A stretch of 64,000 nt of DNA, taken from the NCBI GenBank assembly GCA_024305745.1, contig JAHRBS010000008.1:2108001-2172000 (forward strand), read 5' to 3'. The stretch comes from Polyporus tsugae. Taxonomy: Eukaryota > Basidiomycota > Agaricomycetes > Polyporales > Polyporaceae. Both the position numbers and the translations under genes were made by a program. Under the pieces are notes generated by a model. The model was given only the letters and a program-made list of their open reading frames with translations, did not search any database and was not told the origin of the DNA. The stretch's first letter is position 1. Each line of letters opens with the position of its first letter. This document shows positions 54,644-64,000 of this stretch, piece by piece.

Positions 54644-56173
54644 TTAGAACCACATTGGACGCTGCGCATGCTGGTTCTTGTAGTAATAGTCGACTTTCTG
54701 TACTGGGTTCGTTGTTTGTATATGAAGTAAATCATGATGGTCAACACTTTCATATACCGGTATGGTTAATTGGCAAGCAGCGACATAAGGACATTGTAGC
54801 TATGGTAGATAGTGGTCCTACTACTAAGTTCCTACATAGACGATTCGTAGAACAGAATAGGGTTACAACGAGGAAGTTGGCAAGGCCAATTCCTCTGTAC
54901 AACATCGACAGTTCAGAAAACCGTGATGGTACGATCACAGAGGTTGCCGTGTTGGATATGGCAATCAGAGACCACAGGGAGAAGGTGGTCTTTGTAGTGA
55001 CGGATATAGGAGAAGAGGATGTCATCATCGGCCTGGACTGGCTACGCGAGCACAACCCTGAAGTAGACTGGGAACGCGGCTCACTGCGCCTGTTGAGATG
55101 TCCAGAGACATGCCCGGCTAACCAGAGAACCTCTGAACCTGTCGAGACCAAAGCATGTGATACGGAGGTATGGCTTATGGCGCGCCATAGTCCTTGATGG
55201 GCAAAGAAGGTTAGGAAGGCTGGAAGGGTGTGTGCAGCTGTGATGACTGAGGAGAAGGAGGAGGATAGGCCCTGGCCGCCAGGATTCCTGCCGTGGTGGG
55301 ATGGAACTGAGACGTCTCTTCTCAATGCATGGGAGGATGGACAACGCCTTTATGGTGCTCTGCAACTGTTTGCTTCAGCGACATACACATATTCACAGCA
55401 ACTCGCTGAGCAAGAGTACCAGAAGAAGGAAGTCTGCCCTGTCAAGGAGATTGTACCCAAGCACTATCACAAATACTTGCATGTGTTCTCGAAAGAGGTG
55501 TCCGAATGTTTGCCAGAACACGGACCCTATGACCATGCGATAGAGCTCGTGCCCGATGCAAAGATGTTCCATTCCTGCGTGTACCCCCTATCGCCCAGCG
55601 AACAAGGAGAGCTTGACAAGTTTCTCGCTGAGAACTTGGCCAAAGGCTATATTCAAGAGTCGAAGTCACCAATGTCATTGCCGTTCTTCTTTGTCAAGAA
55701 GAAGGATGGTAGCCTGTGTCCAGTCCAGGACTACCAGCAACTCAACGAGATCACCATTAAGAACCGTTACCCACTACCGTTGGTATCGGATCTGATGGAT
55801 CAACTCAAGAAAGCCAAGTACTTCACAAAGCTTGATATTTGTTGGGGGTATAACAATGTGAGAGCTAAGACCAATGATGAATGGAAGGCTGCCTTTGTGA
55901 CCAATTGGGGGCTGTTCAAGCCGAACATTATGTTCTTTGGGTTAGCCAATTCACCCAGCACATTCTCTGCGCTCATGAATGACATCTTCAAGGACCTCAT
56001 CATACTCAGCAAAGTCACTATCTACCTCGATGACATCCTCATATTCACCGACAGTCTCACGTGAGGTCCTGACACATCTTAAGGAGAATGACCTGTTCTG
56101 CAAGTCAGAGAAGTGCGAATTTGAACAGCCCAAGGTTGAGTACCTCGGTGTGCTCAGCTCGGAGAACTGTGTA
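54640..56173 (+). pseudogene. Element A5 Pol, protease and RT only
   Basis: -1 frame from the heptamer: protease MVDSGPTTKF, TGA at 55195 after RHSP, RT with FFFVKKKDGSL and YLDD, then the shared break after IFTDSLT (56062). Between 56130 and 56173 the sequence suddenly differs from A4 at several sites, then ends at the next LTR. Confidence 0.85.
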
Positions 56174-56644
56174 TGTTAGGAACAGATCAGCCGCTGAACC
56201 AGCTATGCCAAAAGGGCGCAATGTCAAGCTTGGCTTGACACTTGGCTGGTACTATATACATAGTTTGTAATGCTTTCATGACATACAGCAAGCTTATATT
56301 GCAAACAGTTGATCCCTAGATTTCAATTGTATATAAGCTATAAATCTGACTAACGCTGCTGCTTAGGGCTCCTACTCCTTGATTTCCCCAGTTTTACCTA
56401 TAACTGTTCAATTTATCAAGGTTATTCCCAGTTCTATCTAGCTCAGATTACTTAGGGTTTACTCTATTCAAAATCTACTAAGCAAGAGTTAACAACCTAC
56501 TAAGCACTATGAAGTACTGAGCTTGCGCTGTTCCATTCACTGCAGCCTTTCAGCCTTCCCTTGTAAGATAGGTAGGGCACTCTGGATGGCTGTGCAAAGA
56601 TCTGGTGTGCATAAGGCGTGACAAGTGGTGGCCACTATATTACA
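56174..56644 (+). repeat. Probable LTR H (copia-like) of a truncated element
   Basis: About 471 bp from TGTTAGGAAC to ATATTACA, with TGTATATAAGC at 56328-56338. It is followed after three bases by TGGCAGGGCTCC, which fits a tRNA primer-binding site. No gag or pol follows, so the type is a guess from LTR form. Confidence 0.5.
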
Positions 56645-56716
56645 TTTTGGCAGGGCTCCCCCTGGCACAATACTAGCTGCCTGCGTACAAAATCACAATT
56701 CTGGGCCACAACCCCC

Positions 56717-56960
56717 AATTGAATGGGGTAAGTTCCACTTTTGTACAGAAGTAAGTATATTGAATGCGGATAAGGGCAATCTTTCTATACAAGTAAAGTA
56801 ATCAGTTGAGTCCGATCTTTGTATGTGAGTAAGTAACCAATTAAATAGAGGTAAGTGCGACCTTTGTATGCAAGTAAATAGCCAGTTGAAGGCAGATCAC
56901 CGACATTTCTATATAAGTAAATAATCAATTGAACAGAGGTAAATCCACCCTTTGTGATAA
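56717..56960. repeat. Degenerate ~43-bp tandem repeat, about six units
   Basis: Unit core CARTTGAAT..AG.GGTAAGT followed by ACCTTTGTAT.CAAGTAA. Starts near 56717, 56759, 56802, 56840, 56882 and 56930. Lies just inside the probable primer site of LTR H. Confidence 0.7.
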
Positions 56961-57014
56961 GTGCCCCACTACTAATGCACTGGTGTACTGCTACTTATAT
57001 GCATTATATGAGTG

Positions 57015-57540
57015 ATTGCATGAGTGATGTAGCTCATTGGAAAGAGCTCTTTAAAGGCTTTCTAATGGTGGTACTAGTGTGTTGTTACAGTCACTATTGA
57101 CCAAGATATAAGCAAAACATTAAAAATGCGCAAATGCCTCTCTTTGGGTGCTTATTTTAGGCTTTTAGAAGGCCCCTTTCAAACATGTGCAAATAGTGGT
57201 AGTTTCATGTTATTTGACCTACTATTGGCCAAGTCATGAGCTAAATAAAAAAAATGTGCAAATGCCGAATTTGCAAATTGGGCACTCAGCTATTAGTCGC
57301 ATTAGAAAGCTGCATTTAATACCTTTCTAACAGTAGTACTTACACCCCATTTGGACCAAGATATAAGCAAAACATTCCGGCACTTATACTATCAACACTT
57401 TTCTTTACCCATGTATACAATAGTTTGAATGCCAATTAGAATGCACATAAGCTCATTAGAAAGCCGCTTTCAATAGCTTTATAATGAGCCTACATTTGTC
57501 TTATTTGACCCAGTATTAACTCGGGTACTAGCAAAACTGG
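57015..57540 (+). repeat. Four decayed ~130-150-bp repeat units
   Basis: Each unit has a CATTAGAAAGC..TTT word, a CTAAT.GT.GTAC segment and a TTGACCxAGxxxT block, with AAGATATAAGCAAAACATT twice (57098-57122, 57356-57378). Starts near 57033, 57161, 57298 and 57450. A related single copy is at 15440-15575 in reverse. Confidence 0.55.
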
Positions 57541-57576
57541 CTGCATTAAGGCTGATTATATAAGTCTGTGGGCGTC

Positions 57577-58090
57577 TGTTGGACTTTGAGCTAATAGGGT
57601 ACGGACTTATCCGGACAAGAGGCTATGTGACCACATGGCGCTTAGTCAATGCTATGCATCTTACTTACCGTATTTAGGTTTCTCTCTCATACTATTGTTG
57701 TAGAGGTCCGGAGATGTCTGGAATCTTCTTGGACAATCCATACTGCTCTAGAATAGTCTAGGTAGTTCTATGCTTACTCACTCTATGGTGCTATATTGCA
57801 CAATCCTTGACTCATTGTCTTACTCATGCATACATGTGACTTCTTTATCGCTTACTCATGCACTCCCTACTGTAGTATATAAGGACTGCATTCTCTGCTC
57901 CTGCTCTTCAGTCGTTCACTCACTGACTGAAGAGTAAGTACTATACTTGCCTCTCTTTTACTTGTAGTTACTGACTTTACCTTAGTCTCTCTGTGTTTGA
58001 CTTACAGGTACTTGGTAACTTACAATTTAGTTGTTCACTCACTGACTGAAGATCTCTCTGTGTTTGACTTATAGTTGGAACCCTTGCCCT
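57577..58090 (+). promoter_or_regulatory. LTR-like promoter region, unclassified
   Basis: TGTTGGAC start, TATATAAGG at 57876-57884, then a start-like CTGCATTCTCTGCTCC. GTTCACTCACTGACTGAAGA and TCTCTGTGTTTGACTTAYAG each occur twice about 115 and 65 bp apart. A matching CA end is not found, so this may be a partial LTR. Confidence 0.4.
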
Positions 58091-58345
58091 CATAGCCTCG
58101 AGTTCATCAGTGTCCCTCATCGGAATCTGTATGTGTAAGACCTTGGTACTAGCTATAGTTGAGCCTGAATATTGTGCTGGCTTTAGACCATTTATTTGGA
58201 TGCACGGGCAAAATTCAAATAGAGGATGGATGTTAAATAGGTGGTAGATAATTTTAGCATCCAGATTTCAGCAGTCGAGAGAAGTGAGGCTTTGATAAAG
58301 ACAAACTGCCTTAATGGAGACTCCTTCTCTGCATGGAGGCAGGTG

Positions 58346-58544
58346 TGTTACGATACGACTTTCACGATTAGTAATACCACCTGTAACGACATGTACGACC
58401 TGCCCTGAAGCACCTGGTCCGTGCACAGGCTCCAAACCAATATATAAACCACTCGGTAGCTGCGGTAATTCCCCAGCTTCGAGTTGGTCTTTAGTCCCCC
58501 AGTCCTTCGCTTATTGCTAGCGTGAGGTCTGACCTTATCATAAC
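58346..58544 (+). repeat. Possible 5' LTR of element D
   Basis: TGTTACGATA ... TATCATAAC ends are near-inverted, and AATATATAAACC (about 58440) could be its TATA. Length about 199 bp. No second copy in the window, so uncertain. Confidence 0.35.
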
Positions 58545-58561
58545 TCCAAGCTACCCTTTCC

Positions 58562-59161
58562 TTGACCTACGGCGCACCGTCTTCATTGCCAACCGTGGCG
58601 TCCTCATCATCCTCCACTTCTCTCCCCGTCCCAAACCCTCCACTCGTCGTGCGTCTCGCCGACGGCACCACCCACCACCTCGTCCCTATATATACCCTCA
58701 CCAACTCGTCGCTGCCGTCTCCGTTGTTGACACCACCTATCCCAATTCCGCCCCTGCACCTTTGTCACCGATCCCCAAGTCCCGTTATCAACTCAGACTC
58801 CGATTCCGACTCCGCCACCGCCGTAGACTCCGACTCTGACTCCGATTCAGACGCTGGTGTCCCCATCCACATCGCCGTATCCCGACACGTCAATCCTGCG
58901 CACGCCACCTTCATCCAAACAAGGGTCAACACCCCGCTGTTCCAAGGAACAGAAGTCACGGCGTACGTCCCACGCTCCCTTTACTCCGTCCTTCCCGGAC
59001 ACGTCATCTTCCGTTTCCCCGCCACCCCAACAACTTTCGCCTATTCTCTTTACGGCATCATTGCATCCGTACAACCCACCTATTGGGTATTTCACATTTC
59101 CCTTATACCTTACGTTATCGACCAGACCGCTATTCTACACGTGTCCATTCCAACCGAGTAG
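58562..59161 (+). pseudogene. Element D 5' ORF without ATG
   Basis: 199 codons open with no methionine. Features: a Ser/Thr/Pro start, a (DS)n acidic run (SDSDSDS, near residue 80), then a compact domain (HIAVSRHVNPAHATFI, LYSVLPGHVIFRFP, LYGIIASVQPTYWVFHI). The start may have been lost, or an intron may join it to an upstream exon. Unrecognised. Confidence 0.4.
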
Positions 59162-59282
59162 TCAGTGACCACGTGTCACAACTCGGCGCAGGAGACCCCG
59201 GTTAGCCATACCGCGGTAAAACTGCTAGTGTAACCTACATCTTGTCACATACGCTTACCTACACCTTCTTTGCATTTAGTGA

Positions 59283-59915
59283 ATGGACCCTTGGGATCTG
59301 CTGCTTGAATCGTACCCAACTCCGTCTCCATCCCCTCCACCGGTTCTCCGCGCTATAAACGCATGGGAAGATAAGGCGACACGGCTTGCGCAGGACAGCG
59401 GCACTGTCAATTCCAGAAATCAGACGACGTCCGAGTCGACGCATACCTCCTCAATGACGATCTCCTCCAGTGCCACCAACAACCGTGTCCCAACCGGTAC
59501 AATAGCCAGAACCCCATCGAGTTCCGAAGCCCGCAATATATCCCCCTCCCACGCGAACCGCCACTGGAACCAACAGCTCCGGTACCTGGAACAACTCACA
59601 CAAGAACTCGTGCGCGTCAGCTGACCCCTGAGCCCGTTGTACGCGCCGGAAGTCCGTACCCATGCACCCGTCCAGAATGTCAGCGAGAACCTACCCCACC
59701 TGTCGCACATATCCCCATCCCCGTCCAAGTCGCGGGATCCACGGAAGCGTCCCTGGTCGCCGGAAGTAGCCGATTCGAATACCGAGAACTCCCGGAAGAA
59801 CCCTCGCCTCCAACAGACTCAGACGACGATCAGGAACCTTCCAGACATCATAGATCTGACTCAGATGGATTCATCTGTGCCCTCGAGAACCTTGGTCTCA
59901 GCACTTCCCCCATGA
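59283..59915 (+). pseudogene. Element D ORF upstream of gag
   Basis: ATG 59283 (MDPWDLLLESYPTPSPS), one TGA at 59622-59624, then the same frame to TGA 59913-59915. Disordered, Ser/Pro/Arg-rich, with a NLPDIIDLTQMD stretch that resembles a SUMO-interacting motif. Its stop overlaps the gag ATG as ATGA. Confidence 0.5.
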
Positions 59916-61159
59916 CCACAGGATCCTTACCCGCTCCCCAAAACCCCATCCAACCTCCTGTCCAAACCGCCGGCATCAGCCAACCACCCCGCGCTCATCG
60001 AGCAATGGCGCAAACATTTTCATTCGACGCGGCAACGCAAGCATGGATCTCGGGGGAGATCGCAAACTTCATCGCGGCAACCCAACCCCAACGCGGAGGT
60101 AGGAACCATGCCCCACCTAGACTCGCCCAGCCCGAGTACTTCGACGGACTCAGCCCAGACTTCGAACAGTGGAAGTCTGACGTCCAGGTCTACGTGGCCG
60201 GCCTGGACAAAGATCCAGCAATATCTGCCATCTTAGGGTTGATTCGTGGTACAACTGTGAACAGATGGAAGCGTAATCTCGTAGAGGACAAGTTTGTGGC
60301 AAACGGGAATAGATGGAACTACCCGGACGTAGCAGCGTTCTGGGCCGAGTTGACAGCAAAGTTTAGACCAATAAACTACGTTAACGACGCAATCATCGCA
60401 CTCAATCAGATTCACATGGGCAATCGCCGGGCCGAAGACTTATTTGACGAATGGGAAGATCTGACAGCCCGTGCCACGGAAAACAGAGACACGGCTAACA
60501 ACATTTATCGGCTCAAAAACGCGCTACCATCCAGCTACCTAGTTGCGATCAGCACGATGCCGGTAAAGCCTGTCACCTACGCCCAGTGGAAATCTATGAT
60601 CATCGCCATGGATAACGATTGCATCATCTTCAACCACCAGATCCGTGACTTCACACGTCAACCGCCCCCATGTGCTCCACCTCAGTACTCACCGCCGAAT
60701 GCTCCCCCGCGCTATGGTAACCCTCCCCCACAATACCCGGGAAATGCCCCACAATATCTGTCACGATACCCAGAGTATTCCCCGGTGTTCCCTCCGTCAC
60801 GATATCCGCCATACGCCCCAGCGTCACAATACCCACTGCCCCGGCCATACTACCCACAACGTCCCCAGGTACCCACAATGCCGGGAGACAGACGCACAGA
60901 CACAGGGGTCACATACGGAGGAGCCGGACAGCCGATGGACATTGATCGGCTCAGGGCCCGACCATGCCGAAAGTGCGGCGCAAAGCAGACCGAGAAGGGC
61001 TCATGCGAAGACATGTGGCACATCCCCAACCGACCGGCGCAGCTGCGGTACAGAAGTGCCGATGGGAAGAACACGACAGTCGCGAGGAATTCCTCGAAGA
61101 GGTCAGACGTTTCCATCAAGAAGACCCCGAGGACTTCCTTGCACAGATTGCCGGGGTAA
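59912..61159 (+). CDS. Element D Gag
   Basis: ATG 59912 (an inner ATG at 60005, MAQTFSFDAATQAW, is also possible). The capsid core is YFDGLSPDFEQWKSDVQVYV...LIRGTTVNRWKRNLV...FRPINYVNDAIIALNQI, as in Ty3-type Gag. A Pro/Tyr-rich region (60655-60880) follows, then CRKCG near 60970 with no clear CCHC; the knuckle looks damaged or absent. Another frame (60964-61284) holds REEFLEEVRRFHQEDPEDFL and may be the true C-terminus after a frameshift. Confidence 0.75.
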   Translation: MTTGSLPAPQNPIQPPVQTAGISQPPRAHRAMAQTFSFDAATQAWISGEIANFIAATQPQRGGRNHAPPRLAQPEYFDGLSPDFEQWKSDVQVYVAGLDKDPAISAILGLIRGTTVNRWKRNLVEDKFVANGNRWNYPDVAAFWAELTAKFRPINYVNDAIIALNQIHMGNRRAEDLFDEWEDLTARATENRDTANNIYRLKNALPSSYLVAISTMPVKPVTYAQWKSMIIAMDNDCIIFNHQIRDFTRQPPPCAPPQYSPPNAPPRYGNPPPQYPGNAPQYLSRYPEYSPVFPPSRYPPYAPASQYPLPRPYYPQRPQVPTMPGDRRTDTGVTYGGAGQPMDIDRLRARPCRKCGAKQTEKGSCEDMWHIPNRPAQLRYRSADGKNTTVARNSSKRSDVSIKKTPRTSLHRLPG

Positions 61160-61284
61160 CGGTCCCTACCTATCACAAGGACCCAGAACCACAGCACGCG
61201 CCAGAGGAATACATGGATGGATACAACGAGATACAGCAACAGATGGACAAGTACGAGCAGCATTTTCCCTACGGTCCCACGTAA

Positions 61285-64000
61285 GCGCACATACGCGGCG
61301 ACCGTCACTGTACAATAGTTTTCAGAATCGGTTTTCTGTCTTGGGCTCTGATGTACCCGCTCCGGGTTGTATGATACCTATGCCTACTTATTCACCGGAC
61401 AACTCCACCATTCCCCACCCTACCCAGTTACGTACTATACTTATTAAAAATAACGAGACAACTGATCGTCGGAGCCAACCTACAGGCAACAATCAGCGCG
61501 GCGGGTTAGAACCCGTGCTTAATTTCTCGTCCAAAAATAACAAAAAAGTCGAAAAAACCCCTAGTGTGCCCATTAACGCCATCCGAGTAATGTCCTACGG
61601 TCCGACGTACTTCAAAGTCACACGCGGCACCGGAAGCAAACAACTAGACATACCGGTCATGATCAAAAACCTAGAAACTCTTCAGGTTTACGACACCAAG
61701 GCTCTCTGTGATACTGGTTGTACCGGTTCGTGTGTCAATAGAAACTTCGTTCAGCGTGCAGGCCTGTCACCTAAGCCATTCCCACATCCCATTGACGTAT
61801 TTAACGCCGATGGATCTCCCAACATAGGTGGTAGAATCACGCATTACGTTGACATACAACTACAGATCGGAGACCACGCGGAACAAATCCCGCTTCTAGT
61901 CACTGATCTTGGCAAAATGGACATATATCTTGGGCACGACTGGATTGAGCATCACAATCCGTCGATACATTGGAAGAACAAAACCATTGAGTTCGACCGA
62001 TGCCTGAGCACTTGCCATCACATCGTCAGCGCTGGTGATCAAATCTTCTCCCTACATACCCGATCGTGGCTTGACGCCCGATCAGTCCACATACGTGCAA
62101 AAACGTCGATAGCAATGGAAATCGCAATCAAACAGAATGAGGCCAAAGCAGAACAAATGTTCGAGGAAATGATCCCAGAGTACTATCAAGATTTCCACGA
62201 CGTCTTCGACGAAGCGACGTTCTCCACTCTTCCCGAACGACGGCCTTATGACCACGCGATTGAATTGACCGTGAACGCTAAACCGTATTGTGGAAAGATA
62301 TACCCCATGACCCTAGACGAACAACAAGCACTAGACGTGTTCTTAGAGGAAAATCTATCCACGGGTCGAATTCGTTCATCGAAATCCTCGTGGGGGGCTC
62401 CGTTCTTCTTTGTCAAGAAAAAAGACAGCAAACTGCGTCCCGTTCAGGACTACAGACAGTTAAACGCCTTGACCAAGAAAAATGTGTACCCTCTTCCTCT
62501 AATGCTAGAGATCCTAGATCGGCTGAAAGGCGCCCAGTACTACACCAAGTTAGACATACGTTGGGGATACAACAATATTCGTATAGTCGAAGGCGATGAG
62601 GAAAAAGCAGTGTTTATCACAAATCGCGGCTTATACGAACCTCTCGTCATGTTCTTCGGCTTAACGAATTCTCCAGCGACTTTCCAAATGATGATAAACT
62701 CAATCTTCCAAGATCTAATTCTTCGTGGAAAAGTCATTGTGTACTTAGACGACATCATCATCTGTACAGCCGATCTAGAGGAACACAGACGCATAGTACG
62801 ACAAGTCCTACAGATCCTTCGAGACAATCACCTTACGTGTAAACCCCAGAAGTGCGAGTTCGAAACTCAGGAAACCGAGTACCTAGGTCATATCATCACC
62901 CCCGGCGAGATTCGCATGGACCTGGGCAAGGTCAAAGGTGTCATTGATTGGCCAGTACCCATGTGCAAACGTGATGTACAGAGTTTCCTTGGATTCGCAA
63001 ACTTCTATAGACGGTTTATCAAGGACTTCTCAAAGATCGCTGGACCAATGAATCGTCTCACGGGTCTTAACGTATGGACATGGACTCCAGAGCATCAACT
63101 CGCTTTTGAAGGGATCAAGGGCGCAATCACACACACCTCCGTGTTAGCCATACCCAACGACACGGATCCCTTAAAAGTCAAATGCGATGCCTCGAACTTT
63201 GCGATCGGAGCCGAGCTCTCGCAGTGCCAGAACGGACTATGGAAACCTATTGCCTTCCTATCACATTCCTTAACACCCGCACAAAAAGGATACGAGATCT
63301 GGGATCAAGAAATGTTGTCGGTTATCGCCGTGTTACAAGAATTGCGTCACTTCCTCCAAAACGCGCGAGAATTTGAGGTCCATAATGACCACAAAAACCT
63401 CGAATACTTCTGAAAACCACAACGGCTAAACGCGCAACAAGCGCGTTGGGCGACAACTCTCGCGAACTACCACTTCAAGTTACACCATAAACCAGGTCGT
63501 ACCATGGGCAAAGTAGACGCTCTGTCTAGACGCGTGGACCATGAAACCGGTCCCGTGATCGAAAACTTCACATTGCTCAAGGAACACTGGTTTGCGGCTT
63601 CTCATACGATAGATGGAGCAGACAATTTGAAGAAAATGTGTTTGGAACACATTAATCTTTATGACCGTCTTGTCGTTGAGAAACTAGGAAAGGACAATGA
63701 TTGGGAATTAGCCGAGGACGGCTTAATCTACAGGAGGGGGAGAATGGTCGTTCCAAACCACTCGGAACTTCGCGGACGCGTCATCGCTTCACACCACGAT
63801 TCAATCGCAGCTGGACATCCGGGTGCAGCCAAAACACAAGATCTGATCATGAGATCTTATTGGTGGCCATCCATTCGGAAAGACGTTGCCAAGTACGTCA
63901 CCGGATGCATCACGTGTCAGTGCGTCAAGATTGATCGACAACCACGTGCTGCACCACTCCATCCCAACCCTATTCCTGATCAGAACTGGCAATTCGTCAC
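61285..64000 (+). pseudogene. Element D Pol, one stop, continues past window
   Basis: Protease CDTGCTGSCVN (about 61705). RT with PFFFVKKKDSKLRPVQDYRQ and YLDDIIICT (about 62742). RNase H with KCDASNFAIG, YEIWDQEMLSV and HNDHKNLEYF. TGA at 63411-63413 right after EYF, where related elements have Arg, so CGA-to-TGA. Then the same frame reads KPQRLNAQQARWA, the spacer, and the integrase finger (HHDSIAAGHPG...CITCQCVK) to the edge. It shares an NRFSVLG entry motif with element A. One nonsense codon is the only lesion seen. Confidence 0.88.

Larger units (their letters stand above)
52319..56173 (+). mobile_element. Element A, copy A5: 5' LTR to RT, 3' truncated
   Basis: Nearly perfect inverted copy of 45885-49739: mirror positions add up to 102058 without an indel. 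It ends at 56173, where a probable copia-type LTR begins. It lacks RNase H, integrase, chromodomain and the 3' LTR. Confidence 0.9.
58346..64000 (+). mobile_element. Ty3/gypsy element D, 5' 5.7 kb (continues beyond window)
   Basis: Order: possible short LTR (58346-58544), a 5' ORF, an ORF overlapping the gag start, gag, pol to the integrase zinc finger at the window edge. Few stops and an intact RT make it the least decayed pol here. The 3' LTR is outside the window, so the LTR call cannot be tested. Confidence 0.85.

Noticed and set aside
60645..61284. N-terminal 210 codons of the long pol frame of element D as real protein
   Set aside because: They overlap gag in another frame and are His/Pro-rich low complexity, as expected for an overlapping shadow. 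Pol is taken from about 61285.

Overview
The window is nuclear DNA of a filamentous basidiomycete, probably an Agaricomycete. The evidence is a many-exon Tup1 gene with 47-250 bp introns, chromodomain Ty3/gypsy elements, a fungal LINE, Helitron DUF6570-type protein and the kinds of transposase-like genes seen in mushroom genomes. Only one clear host gene is present: the 3' part of TUP1 (1-3122, + strand). Almost all of the other 61 kb is transposable-element sequence, heavily nested and mostly decayed by CGA-to-TGA and CAG-to-TAG changes.

Layout. 1-3122 TUP1. 4411-5949 the RT/RNase H half of a decayed gypsy element (J/E). 5950-11275 the gag-pol-3'LTR half of chromovirus A (copy A1). 11742-12733 Helitron-type fragment. 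12734-13123 partial LTR B. 13124-14663 5' part of copy A2. 14664-15330 unrecognised cysteine-containing ORF. 15440-15707 repeat with a tRNA-like head. 15912-20153 the integrase half of gypsy J/E plus an extra downstream ORF, split by a 1656-bp CACTA element (18193-19848). 20154-21474 the 5' half of A1. 21811-25092 intron-containing MULE-like transposase relic. 25093-25570 LTR F. 25571-43044 a LINE broken by a solo LTR B, by a solo LTR F and by a complete 11.7-kb element C inside LTR F. 43045-49739 complete copy A4. 49740-52318 spacer with an unrecognised ORF. 52319-56173 copy A5 in the opposite direction to A4. 56174-58345 a probable copia-type LTR, two families of tandem repeats and an LTR-like promoter. 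58346-64000 gypsy element D, the best-preserved pol in the window, running off the right edge.

Main structural result. Inverting 5950-20153 on paper joins J to E and the two halves of A1 at the same time. The window therefore carries a 14.2-kb inversion whose two breakpoints lie inside two different retroelements. Insertion order in the LINE region can be read from perfect target-site duplications: AGGGG for LTR B, AATGT for LTR F and GAGCT for element C; the CACTA element has CAT.

Most unusual biology. Element C carries extra genes between pol and its 3' LTR: an intron-containing two-membrane-segment protein, a 63-residue basic protein, a ~173-residue protein and a ~553-codon protein, plus a tRNA-Cys-like gene on the opposite strand just after pol. 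None of these proteins is recognised. Element A uses a GGGTTTT slippery heptamer directly before the Gag stop. A4 and A5 form a nearly perfect 3.85-kb inverted repeat.
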